A program made the translations under genes and the position numbers. From assembly GCF_001487165.1 (NCBI RefSeq), contig NZ_LN913006.1:2882657-2946656 (forward strand): a DNA stretch of 64,000 bases, read 5' to 3'. The number at the start of each line of letters is the position of its first letter. Within the stretch, counting starts at the first letter, position 1. Under the pieces are notes generated by a model. That model was not told the DNA's origin. It did no database searches and saw nothing but the letters and a program-made list of their open reading frames with translations. Of this stretch, positions 1-7,725 are shown piece after piece. Source of the stretch: Blautia massiliensis (ex Durand et al. 2017). Its GTDB lineage: Bacteria > Bacillota > Clostridia > Lachnospirales > Lachnospiraceae.

Positions 1-1
1 G

Positions 2-109
2 CATGAAGATATCCATGCGAAATATGAGAACGGAATCCTTCATGTAACCTTCCCGAAGGAAGAGACCAAGAAAGAAGCAGAAGAGAAGAAATTTGTTTCT
101 ATTGATTGA
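2..109 (+). CDS. Hsp20/alpha-crystallin small heat shock protein, C-terminal fragment (cut by window edge)
   Basis: Only the last 35 codons are inside the window, ending in TGA. The peptide contains YENGILHVTFPK, the typical final beta-strand region of the Hsp20 alpha-crystallin domain, followed by a charged Lys/Glu-rich tail ending in FVSID. Hsp20 proteins are ATP-independent holdases that bind unfolding proteins in the cytoplasm. The start and the rest of the domain lie upstream of the window. A strong hairpin terminator follows about 165 bp downstream. Confidence 0.8.
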   Translation, partial: HEDIHAKYENGILHVTFPKEETKKEAEEKKFVSID

Positions 110-273
110 TCAGCATTTATTGTGAAGCCCCGGTACTGGATTGCAAGCTCCGGGTGATGGGATATAGCATAATAACAATATCCGGAACAACCCAAACGGA
201 TATTGCAAATATTAAAGCTCCAAATTGCACATTGCATTTGTTTATATAAATGAATATAACCCCCTTTTTTCCA

Positions 274-306
274 CCCCTCTGCCAATGTCCGGCAGAGGGG
301 TTCTTT
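274..306 (+). terminator. Rho-independent terminator after the Hsp20 gene
   Basis: A perfect 10-bp stem (CCCCTCTGCC at 274-283, GGCAGAGGGG at 291-300) with a 7-nt loop is followed by a short T-rich run (TTCTTT). The T-run is on the plus side, so it fits transcripts arriving from the left. The intervening 110-273 shows no gene. Confidence 0.8.
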
Positions 307-331
307 ACGTTTCAGCCTGAAGTACAGAGGT

Positions 332-411
332 GAATTCTGATTACTGTTTACTGGTAATATTCCGCGAAGCGTGTTGCTGAGAACGGAGTGAACAGTAACG
401 AATTCTGATTA
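332..411. repeat. Extragenic palindrome with flanking direct repeat
   Basis: GAATTCTGATTA occurs at 332-343 and again at 400-411. Between them TTACTGTT (341-348) is the reverse complement of AACAGTAA (391-398), and GAATTC lies at both ends. The block can therefore fold into one long imperfect hairpin just upstream of the next promoter. It resembles a repetitive extragenic palindrome or MITE relic, but whether it recurs in the genome cannot be seen here. Confidence 0.5.
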
Positions 412-413
412 AC

Positions 414-442
414 TTTACACTCTTTCCTCACTCTGTTATACT
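414..442 (+). promoter_or_regulatory. SigA-type promoter for the nucleoside hydrolase gene
   Basis: TTTACA at 414-419 and TATACT at 437-442 are separated by exactly 17 bp. The next gene starts 72 bp downstream behind an AGAGGTG ribosome binding site. Confidence 0.75.
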
Positions 443-513
443 TGGAACAGGTAAACAGCGGAAATTCGGCAATACTATAAAATTGGGGAAAGAGTTTTCA
501 CAGAGGTGAATAT

Positions 514-1476
514 ATGGGAGATAAGATCAAGGTTATCATGGACTGTGATCCCGGAATCGATGACGGGATCGCACTGGCATATGCGGCAGCACATCAGGAT
601 GAACTGGAGCTGCTTGCAGTGACGACATCTGCAGGAAGTACCAGGATAGAAAGAGTGACCCAAAATGCACTGAAGCTGGTGGATTTTTACGGACTGAAGG
701 TTCCGGTGGCAGGAGGCCAGGATCGTCCTCTTGTGAAAGCGGCAATTTATGCGGAAGAATTCCACGGAGAGACAGGGCTTGGCCATTGCGTACTGCCGGA
801 AGCAAAATCAGAGGCTGCTTCTGATAATGCAGTGCTTTTTATACGTGATATTCTGAATGCCATTCCTGAGGGCGAGCAGGTAGTAATGATCGAAACTGCA
901 CCAATGACTAATCTTGCACTTCTGTTGAAGGTTTTTCCTGAAATAAAGAATAAGATCAGAAAAATTGTATTTACAGGCGGCGCAGCAAAAGGCGGAAACA
1001 TCACACCGGCAGCGGAATTCAACATCTACGCAGATCCGGAGGCGGCAAAGATCGTATTCGATTCCGGAATCCCACTGATCATGTGTGGACTGGATGCTAC
1101 CCTGAAATGTAATCTCACCAGAAACCAGATTATGAAGCTGTGCCAGTCCGGTGATCCGGCAGCCAGAGCCTGTGGAGATATGGCTGGCTACGTACTTGAA
1201 AATTTTTCCAAATATCGCTGCGTGGCAAGTATCCATGCTGCTGTACCGTTTATGTATCTCATCCATCCGGAGTTCTTTAAAACAGAAAAAGTATTCCTGG
1301 ATGTGGAGTGTTCAGACGGTGCCGGACGGGGTGCCACATTATGCGATTTCCGCTGGTGGCTACACGAAGAAGACGAAATGAAAGATATGATTCTGACAGA
1401 TGCAGATACAGAAAGCTTCCAGCAGGAGCTGTTTGAAGCGATTTATTCTGTGTCCGAATGCAAAAATATGAAATAG
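514..1476 (+). CDS. Inosine/uridine-preferring nucleoside hydrolase family protein
   Basis: This 320-residue protein belongs to the IUNH family, which hydrolyses the N-glycosidic bond of ribonucleosides to free base plus ribose in salvage. The N-terminus carries the family signature DCDPGIDDG (about residues 9-17), whose aspartates bind the catalytic calcium and ribose. MIETAPMTNLAL near residue 125 and FNIYADPEAA near 169 are further family blocks. Length is normal for the family. The ATG follows an AGAGGTG Shine-Dalgarno, and a good promoter lies just upstream, so it is probably the first gene of its transcript. Whether it acts on purine, pyrimidine or both types of nucleoside cannot be read from the sequence, so no rih symbol is given. 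Confidence 0.9.
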   Translation: MGDKIKVIMDCDPGIDDGIALAYAAAHQDELELLAVTTSAGSTRIERVTQNALKLVDFYGLKVPVAGGQDRPLVKAAIYAEEFHGETGLGHCVLPEAKSEAASDNAVLFIRDILNAIPEGEQVVMIETAPMTNLALLLKVFPEIKNKIRKIVFTGGAAKGGNITPAAEFNIYADPEAAKIVFDSGIPLIMCGLDATLKCNLTRNQIMKLCQSGDPAARACGDMAGYVLENFSKYRCVASIHAAVPFMYLIHPEFFKTEKVFLDVECSDGAGRGATLCDFRWWLHEEDEMKDMILTDADTESFQQELFEAIYSVSECKNMK

Positions 1477-1546
1477 CCGGACAACGATCCGGAAACAGCT
1501 GCATTTATGAAGCAGCTGAGCAGTCAGATAAGAGGACAGAAAACCC

Positions 1547-2503
1547 ATGAACTATATTGTATTTGACCTGGAATGGAACCAGAATCCGGATGGAAGAAGA
1601 CATCCGGACAGTCGGCTCCCGTTTGAGATCATAGAGATCGGGGCAGTAAAATTAAATGAAAAAAGAGAGATCGTTGATACCTTTCAGTGCCTGATCAAGC
1701 CCAAAGTGTACCACTGGATCCACGACAGTATCCACGAAGTGATCCACGTGGATTATCATGAACTGGAAAAAGGCATCCCTTTTCCAAGGGCAATCCGCAG
1801 ATTTCTGGAATGGTGCGGGGAGGAGTATCGCTTTTTTACCTGGGGAGACCAGGATGTGATGGAACTTCAGCGCAATATGAAATACTATAATCTTCTGAAG
1901 CTGATGCCAGGGCCGGTGCATTACTACGATGTGCAGAAACTTTTCAGCATAAAATTCGAGGACGGAGTATCCAGGCGATCTCTGGAATATGCTACAGATT
2001 ATCTGGAACTTCCCAAAAACCGGGATTTTCACCGGGCACTGGCAGACGCCAGCTATACTGCCAGGATACTCCTGGAGATCGATGAAGCCTGCATGATCCG
2101 CCATCCGTCCCTGGATGTATATCAGAATCCAAAATCCAGAGACAGCGAGATCTATATTTCTTATACAGACCATGACAAGTTTGTGTCCAGGGAATTTGTA
2201 TCAAAGGAGCGTCTGATGAAGGACCGTACCATGGTAAGTACCATGTGTCCTATTTGCAGATGCCCTGCCAAGAGGAAGATCCGCTGGTTCAGTACCAACA
2301 ATTCCAAGGTGTATTACAGCCTTGCCCTTTGCCATGAGCATGGACCTGTTGCCGGAAAGATCCGGATCCGAAAAACCGATGAGGGAAAATATTTCGGGGT
2401 GAAGACCCTGAGAGCAGAAGATACAGAAGCGGCGGATGAGATCCGTGAAAAGCACGAATCTCTCCGCCGCAGGAAAATGTTACGAAGCCAGGAGAAGATC
2501 TGA
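1547..2503 (+). CDS. DnaQ-like 3'-5' exonuclease domain protein
   Basis: A 318-residue cytoplasmic protein with an N-terminal DEDD exonuclease domain. Motif I is FDLEWN (Asp7, Glu9), motif II lies around FTWGDQDVMEL, and motif III is HRALADASYTA, giving the catalytic acidic residues and the His of the DEDDh class. The C-terminal third has CPICRCPAKRK and a later Cys-His pair, suggesting a small zinc-binding appendage. The family includes KapD/RNase T-like enzymes and the DNA polymerase epsilon-like proofreader; substrate is unknown. It starts 70 bp after the nucleoside hydrolase stop, so co-transcription is possible. Its 3' end overlaps the convergent carboxypeptidase gene by 24 bp. Confidence 0.85.
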   Translation: MNYIVFDLEWNQNPDGRRHPDSRLPFEIIEIGAVKLNEKREIVDTFQCLIKPKVYHWIHDSIHEVIHVDYHELEKGIPFPRAIRRFLEWCGEEYRFFTWGDQDVMELQRNMKYYNLLKLMPGPVHYYDVQKLFSIKFEDGVSRRSLEYATDYLELPKNRDFHRALADASYTARILLEIDEACMIRHPSLDVYQNPKSRDSEIYISYTDHDKFVSREFVSKERLMKDRTMVSTMCPICRCPAKRKIRWFSTNNSKVYYSLALCHEHGPVAGKIRIRKTDEGKYFGVKTLRAEDTEAADEIREKHESLRRRKMLRSQEKI

Positions 2504-3769
2504 TACGATGTTTCGTTCGTATTGCATTCCCCATCCGACCATTTGTTTCTTATAATAATATTTGCTTTTCAGACGCAGTGGGCCGACAGCATTCTGAAGA
2601 ACGGCCTGGCGTTTGTTAAGCTGTGATTTTTTGATACCTTTTGGAAGAGTCACATAAACCTTTGTCTGATAATAAAACGGATAGGTGTTTCCGTTATTCT
2701 TAAGGATATATTTGTCACAAGGGAGTACCTTAAACGGGACTGGCTCCATGGACACCTTCATATCCACCTTTTCAAAATTTTCAAAACCATAATTAAAAAG
2801 AGAAGCGGTATCGCTGTAAGCATTTGCCGCGGAAGTAGAATTCAGGATCACGGCTACCAGCGTTATATTTCCTCGTTTGCAGTAGGTGACAAGTGTGTTG
2901 CCGGATGCATCCGTGTAACCTGTTTTTCCGCCACGGACGCCTTCATAATAATATTCGCCGTTTTTCATCATCTTGTGATGATTGAGCAGCTGGCGGGCTT
3001 CCGCAAATTTATTGGTAGGCGGGATCTCGTAATAACGTTTGGTGCAGTATCGCCGGAAAAGAGGATTTAGCCAGGCGGATTTGGCGATCTTTGCCATGTC
3101 GGAGGCTGTAGTGTAATGATTCTCATCCGGAAGACCGTTGGGATTGTTAAAGTGTGTGTTCTTGCAGCCAAAAAGCTTGGCGCGCCAGTTCATGAGTTCT
3201 GCGAATTTCTTTACAGAGCCGGAAACTTCTTCCGCAACGGCGACAGACATTTCATTAGCGGACTGGAGCATGACAGCCATCAGGGCCTGATCCCTGGTGA
3301 ATTTTTCACCGGGAGCAGCATAAATACTGGAATCTCCGGCAGTTACACTGGTGGAAGCTTTTTCAGATACGGTAATGTTTGTCTTAGCATTCAGATTTTC
3401 ACAGGCAAGCAGTGTAGTCAGGATCTTCGTGATGCTGGCAGGGTAGAGCTGTGTGTCCGCATTTTTGGAATAAAGAACGGCTTCTGTATTTACATCCATA
3501 AGGACTGCAGCCTGTGCTTCGATGCCGGGACCTTTGGGCCACCCGTCAATGGAATCGGTGTCGGCAGCCTGTGAATAATAGCTGGAGTGGGCAGGCGTGA
3601 CTGCTGCGGCCTGACCATCAGGAACCGGTGTGGCAGTGACGATAGGATCACCATATTCATCGTATCCATAGGCAGCCGCCGCGCAGGGAGCTGCGCCTGT
3701 GAGCAGGATCCCTATGCCGAGAATGCCTGCAAAGATCCGGCGCAAGGATTGTTTTTTCATATTTTTCAT
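2480..3769 (-). CDS. D-alanyl-D-alanine carboxypeptidase (serine-type, S11 family)
   Basis: A 429-residue secreted low-molecular-weight penicillin-binding protein that removes the terminal D-Ala from peptidoglycan pentapeptides. A Sec signal peptide occupies about residues 1-33. The three active-site motifs are visible: SITK near 112-115 (catalytic Ser and Lys), SAN near 171, and KTG in GGKTGYTD near 279. The C-terminal part resembles the beta-rich DacA/DacF stalk, but there is no clear amphipathic membrane anchor at the very end. About 50 residues of Pro/Ala/Tyr-rich linker separate the signal peptide from the catalytic domain. Its 3' end overlaps the convergent exonuclease gene. Paralogue identity (dacA, dacB or dacF) is not resolvable. 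Confidence 0.92.
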   Translation of the reverse strand: MKNMKKQSLRRIFAGILGIGILLTGAAPCAAAAYGYDEYGDPIVTATPVPDGQAAAVTPAHSSYYSQAADTDSIDGWPKGPGIEAQAAVLMDVNTEAVLYSKNADTQLYPASITKILTTLLACENLNAKTNITVSEKASTSVTAGDSSIYAAPGEKFTRDQALMAVMLQSANEMSVAVAEEVSGSVKKFAELMNWRAKLFGCKNTHFNNPNGLPDENHYTTASDMAKIAKSAWLNPLFRRYCTKRYYEIPPTNKFAEARQLLNHHKMMKNGEYYYEGVRGGKTGYTDASGNTLVTYCKRGNITLVAVILNSTSAANAYSDTASLFNYGFENFEKVDMKVSMEPVPFKVLPCDKYILKNNGNTYPFYYQTKVYVTLPKGIKKSQLNKRQAVLQNAVGPLRLKSKYYYKKQMVGWGMQYERNIVSDLLLAS

Positions 3770-3870
3770 AACAAGATACCTTTCAGTGATAAATCCGGGC
3801 GAGAAGGTTATTATTCATTTGAGAATCAGTAACCGAAAAAATCTTGCCCGTTTTGTGATGAGGTGCAGTA

Positions 3871-3901
3871 TTTCATTAATTATAGCATTGTATTAATGAA
3901 A
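3871..3901. promoter_or_regulatory. Perfect 10-bp inverted repeat upstream of the carboxypeptidase gene
   Basis: TTTCATTAAT (3871-3880) and ATTAATGAAA (3892-3901) form a perfect inverted repeat with an 11-bp spacer, about 100 bp upstream of the minus-strand start. It could be an operator for the carboxypeptidase gene. The remainder of the divergent intergenic region 3770-4031 shows no gene. Confidence 0.4.
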
Positions 3902-4031
3902 CGCTGTATTTTTGCCCTCAAGATTCTGTAGTAGTATACCACTTTCCTCCCGGAAAAACCACTTGCAGTCTGTGAAAATTCCATTAAGAAGAAGTGAACA
4001 GACATATAATAAGAAAAATCCATGAAAACAC

Positions 4032-4061
4032 TTGACATATGGATTTTCCCCAACCTATAAT
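4032..4061 (+). promoter_or_regulatory. Promoter of the ileS T-box transcript
   Basis: TTGACA at 4032-4037 and TATAAT at 4056-4061, both perfect consensus hexamers, 18 bp apart. Transcription would begin just before the T-box stem I. Confidence 0.9.
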
Positions 4062-4067
4062 AGACAG

Positions 4068-4456
4068 CGTATATAGAAAAAGCTGTGATGGAGACAGTAG
4101 GCCATATAGAAAGCTTGCAGCGAACCGGGGATGGTGTGAGCCCGGGACGAGTAAATATGGCGGAATATCACTCCTGAGCTTCAGTTCCGAAGTTGTCCGG
4201 CAGCAGCCGGAAGAATATCTGATATACAGATGATCATTAAGTAAGAACTGACGGATTTCCTCCGTTACAGGGAACATATATCGGCAGATACAAAGAATTG
4301 TCCGCCATGAACAGACATGGAACAACAGCCCGCGCCATAACACAGAGCATAAGAACACAGCAGAAGACGCAGGGATCCGGACACAGGCCCGTATAATGTA
4401 ACAGGTGGTACAGCGAATCAGACTTCGTCCTTTTACAGGATGGGGTCTTTTTTTAT
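4068..4456 (+). promoter_or_regulatory. T-box leader, isoleucine-specific
   Basis: The leader has the stem I hallmarks: GGAG followed by AGTA near 4095, a distal GGGGATGG loop region near 4127, and a specifier loop reading GAAT-ATC-A. The candidate specifier codon is ATC (Ile) at 4167-4169, and the CTCC directly after it can pair with the 5' GGAG. The conserved T-box element ACAGGTGGTACAGCG lies at 4401-4415. A terminator stem (GACTTCGTCC paired with GGATGGGGTC) with a run of T follows at 4421-4456. Uncharged tRNA-Ile binding would favour the antiterminator and let transcription reach ileS. Confidence 0.92.
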
Positions 4457-4560
4457 AAGTGCCCGAAGCATTGGCACGAACAGGTATCTGTGAAGAAACA
4501 ATCCGCTGTGGCCTTACAGATGAGGCAGCAGCCAGTAATCAGACACAGGAGGTAAATATT

Positions 4561-7500
4561 GTGTATCGTAAAGTTGACACGAATCTGAATTTTGTTGACC
4601 GTGAAAAAGAAGTCGAGAAATTCTGGAAAGACAACAAGATTTTTGAAAAGAGTATGGACAGCCGTAAAGAGGGCGAGACATACACATTCTATGACGGACC
4701 GCCTACCGCAAATGGTAAGCCACATATCGGACACGTTCTGACACGAGTTATCAAGGATATGATCCCGAGATACCGTACAATGAAGGGGTACATGGTTCCG
4801 AGAAAAGCAGGATGGGATACTCACGGACTTCCGGTTGAGCTTGAGGTTGAGAAGAAGCTTGGCCTTGACGGCAAGGAGCAGATCGAGGAGTACGGAATGG
4901 AGCCGTTCATTCAGCAGTGTAAGGAGAGCGTATGGAAATACAAGGGAATGTGGGAGGATTTCTCATCTACCGTTGGTTTCTGGGCTGACATGGAGCATCC
5001 GTATGTAACATACGACAACAATTTCATCGAGTCCGAGTGGTGGGCGCTGAAAGAGATCTGGGAAAAAGGTCTTCTTTATAAAGGCTTTAAGATCGTTCCT
5101 TATTGCCCACGCTGCGGAACTCCTCTTTCCGCACAGGAGGTTTCTCAGGGCTACAAGACTGTTAAAGAGCGCTCTGCGATCGTACGTTTCAAGGTTGTTG
5201 GTGAGGACGCATACTTCTTGGCATGGACAACAACACCATGGACACTTCCATCCAACGTTGCACTTTGTGTAAACCCGGATGAGATCTACTGTAAGGTAAA
5301 AGCAGCAGATGGTTATACCTACTACATGGCAGAAGCACTTCTGGACAAGGTTCTCGGCAAGCTTGCAAAGGATGATGAGCCTGCATATGAGATCCTTGAG
5401 AAATATAAAGGAACAGACCTTGAGCGCAGAGAATATGAGCCGCTTTTTGCATGTGCAGGAGAGGCAGCAGCAAAACAGCACAAAAAAGCTCATTTCGTAA
5501 CCTGTGACAACTACGTTACCATGAGTGATGGTACCGGTATCGTTCATATCGCACCTGCATTTGGTGAGGATGACAGCCGTGTCGGACGTGAGTATGACCT
5601 TCCGTTCGTACAGTTCGTAGACGGACAGGGCAACATGACCAAAGAGACACCATACGCAGGTGTATTCGTAAAGAAAGCGGACCCGATGGTCCTCACAGAC
5701 CTTGACAAAGAGGGCAAGCTTTTTGACGCACCGAAATTCGAGCATGATTATCCGCACTGCTGGAGATGTGACACACCGCTTATCTACTATGCACGTGAGT
5801 CCTGGTTCATCAAGATGACTGCAGTAAAGGATGATCTGATCCGTAACAACAATACTATCAACTGGATTCCAGAGAGCATCGGTAAGGGTCGTTTCGGTGA
5901 CTGGCTTGAGAACGTTCAGGACTGGGGTATTTCCAGAAACCGTTACTGGGGAACACCACTGAACATCTGGCAGTGTGAGTGCGGACATATGGAATCCGTA
6001 GGAAGCCGCCAGGATCTCTATGAGAAGAGTGGTGACGAGCGTGCGAAGACCATCGAGCTTCACCGTCCATACATTGATGATATCACCATGAAGTGTCCGG
6101 ACTGCGGCAAGACCATGCACCGTGTACCGGAGGTAATCGACTGCTGGTTCGATTCCGGAGCAATGCCTTTTGCACAGCATCATTATCCATTTGAGAATAA
6201 AGACCTGTTCGAGCAGCAGTTCCCGGCAGACTTCATCTCCGAGGCTGTTGACCAGACAAGAGGATGGTTCTACTCCCTTCTTGCTGAGTCCACACTGCTT
6301 TTCAATAAGGCTCCGTATAAGAATGTAATCGTTCTGGGACATGTACAGGATGAGAACGGACAGAAGATGAGTAAGTCCAAGGGAAATGCAGTAGATCCGT
6401 TTGATGCACTGAACAAATACGGTGCAGATGCGATCCGCTGGTATTTCTACATCAACAGTGCTCCATGGCTTCCGAACCGTTTCCATGGCAAGGCAGTTGT
6501 AGAGGGACAGAGAAAGTTCATGAGCACTCTGTGGAACACCTACGCATTCTTCGTACTGTATGCGAACATTGACAATTTTGATGCAACTAAATATACTTTA
6601 AATTACGATAAGCTTCCGGTTATGGATAAATGGCTGCTCAGCAAGCTGAATACCATGGTGAAGACTGTCGATGCGGATCTTGATTCCTACAAGATTCCGG
6701 AGGCTGCAAGAGCACTCCAGGAATTTGTTGACGATATGAGTAACTGGTATGTAAGAAGAAGCCGTGAGCGTTTTTGGGCAAAGGGCATGGAGCAGGATAA
6801 GATCAATGCTTACATGACACTTTACACAGCACTGGTAACAGTTGCCAAGGCTGCAGCTCCGATGATCCCGTTCATGACTGAGGATATCTACCAGAACCTT
6901 GTAAGAAGCATTGATGCAGACGCTCCGGAGAGTATCCATCTCTGCGATTACCCGGAGGTAAACGAAGCATGGATCGACAAGGATCTTGAGGCAAACATGG
7001 AAGAGCTTCTTGAGATCGTTGTTCTCGGACGTGCATGCAGAAATACCGCAAATATCAAGAACCGTCAGCCGATCGGAACCATGTATGTAAAAGCTGAGAA
7101 AGCTATGGATAAATTCTACACAGATATCATCGCAGATGAGCTTAACGTAAAAGAAGTGAAATTCGCAGATGATGTAGAGTCCTTCATTTCCTACAGCTTC
7201 AAGCCGCAGCTTCGTACAGTAGGACCGAAATACGGCAAGCTTCTGAACGGCATCCGTACCGCACTCTCCGAGATCGACGGAACCGCAGCAATGAAAGAGC
7301 TGAGAGATAATGGTGTTCTCGTTCTTGACATTGCCGGAAACAGAGTCGAGCTTGCAGAGGAAGACTTATTGATCGAAACAGCCCAGAGCGAGGGCTATGT
7401 GACAGAGACAGACGGTGAGACATCCGTTGTCCTTGATACAAACCTTACACCTGAACTGATCCAGGAGGGCTTTGTCCGCGAGATCATCAGCAAGGTTCAG

Positions 7501-7725
7501 ACCATGCGTAAAGAGGCTGGTTTCGAAGTCATGGACAAGATCATTGTCTATGCAAAAGATAACGATAAGATCATGGATATCATGAAAGCAAACCAGGATG
7601 AGATCAAACGTGAAGTACTGGCAGAAAACATTATTCTGGGAGAAGCAGAGGGTTACACCAAGGAGTGGAACATCAATAAAGAGGCTGTAACACTGGGAGT
7701 ATCCAAAGTACAGGAGGAAAACTAA
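4561..7725 (+). CDS. ileS: Isoleucyl-tRNA synthetase, eukaryote-like (IleS2-type)
   Basis: A 1054-residue class I aminoacyl-tRNA synthetase that charges tRNA-Ile. The HIGH motif is in GKPHIGHVLTR (His55-His58) and KMSKS is at about 602-606. The CP1 editing region and an anticodon-binding C-terminal half are present. I chose the GTG at 4561 because an AGGAGGT Shine-Dalgarno sits just upstream and the protein then begins like relatives; an upstream in-frame start at 4459 would lie directly after the terminator. Length and the motif context (ANGKPHIGHVLTRVIKDM) match the IleS2 subfamily, whose members are often insensitive to mupirocin. It is controlled by the T-box and translationally coupled to glgP by a TAATG overlap. 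Confidence 0.97.
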   Translation: MYRKVDTNLNFVDREKEVEKFWKDNKIFEKSMDSRKEGETYTFYDGPPTANGKPHIGHVLTRVIKDMIPRYRTMKGYMVPRKAGWDTHGLPVELEVEKKLGLDGKEQIEEYGMEPFIQQCKESVWKYKGMWEDFSSTVGFWADMEHPYVTYDNNFIESEWWALKEIWEKGLLYKGFKIVPYCPRCGTPLSAQEVSQGYKTVKERSAIVRFKVVGEDAYFLAWTTTPWTLPSNVALCVNPDEIYCKVKAADGYTYYMAEALLDKVLGKLAKDDEPAYEILEKYKGTDLERREYEPLFACAGEAAAKQHKKAHFVTCDNYVTMSDGTGIVHIAPAFGEDDSRVGREYDLPFVQFVDGQGNMTKETPYAGVFVKKADPMVLTDLDKEGKLFDAPKFEHDYPHCWRCDTPLIYYARESWFIKMTAVKDDLIRNNNTINWIPESIGKGRFGDWLENVQDWGISRNRYWGTPLNIWQCECGHMESVGSRQDLYEKSGDERAKTIELHRPYIDDITMKCPDCGKTMHRVPEVIDCWFDSGAMPFAQHHYPFENKDLFEQQFPADFISEAVDQTRGWFYSLLAESTLLFNKAPYKNVIVLGHVQDENGQKMSKSKGNAVDPFDALNKYGADAIRWYFYINSAPWLPNRFHGKAVVEGQRKFMSTLWNTYAFFVLYANIDNFDATKYTLNYDKLPVMDKWLLSKLNTMVKTVDADLDSYKIPEAARALQEFVDDMSNWYVRRSRERFWAKGMEQDKINAYMTLYTALVTVAKAAAPMIPFMTEDIYQNLVRSIDADAPESIHLCDYPEVNEAWIDKDLEANMEELLEIVVLGRACRNTANIKNRQPIGTMYVKAEKAMDKFYTDIIADELNVKEVKFADDVESFISYSFKPQLRTVGPKYGKLLNGIRTALSEIDGTAAMKELRDNGVLVLDIAGNRVELAEEDLLIETAQSEGYVTETDGETSVVLDTNLTPELIQEGFVREIISKVQTMRKEAGFEVMDKIIVYAKDNDKIMDIMKANQDEIKREVLAENIILGEAEGYTKEWNINKEAVTLGVSKVQEEN

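Noticed and set aside
4459-4560. Upstream in-frame start for ileS
   Set aside because: It begins right after the T-box terminator and lacks a ribosome binding site; the GTG at 4561 has a strong one.
4963-6486. 507-codon open frame antisense to ileS
   Set aside because: ileS is unmistakable on the plus strand; strongly biased codon use in highly expressed genes leaves long stop-free antisense frames. The product is Cys/Leu/Val-rich with no domain.
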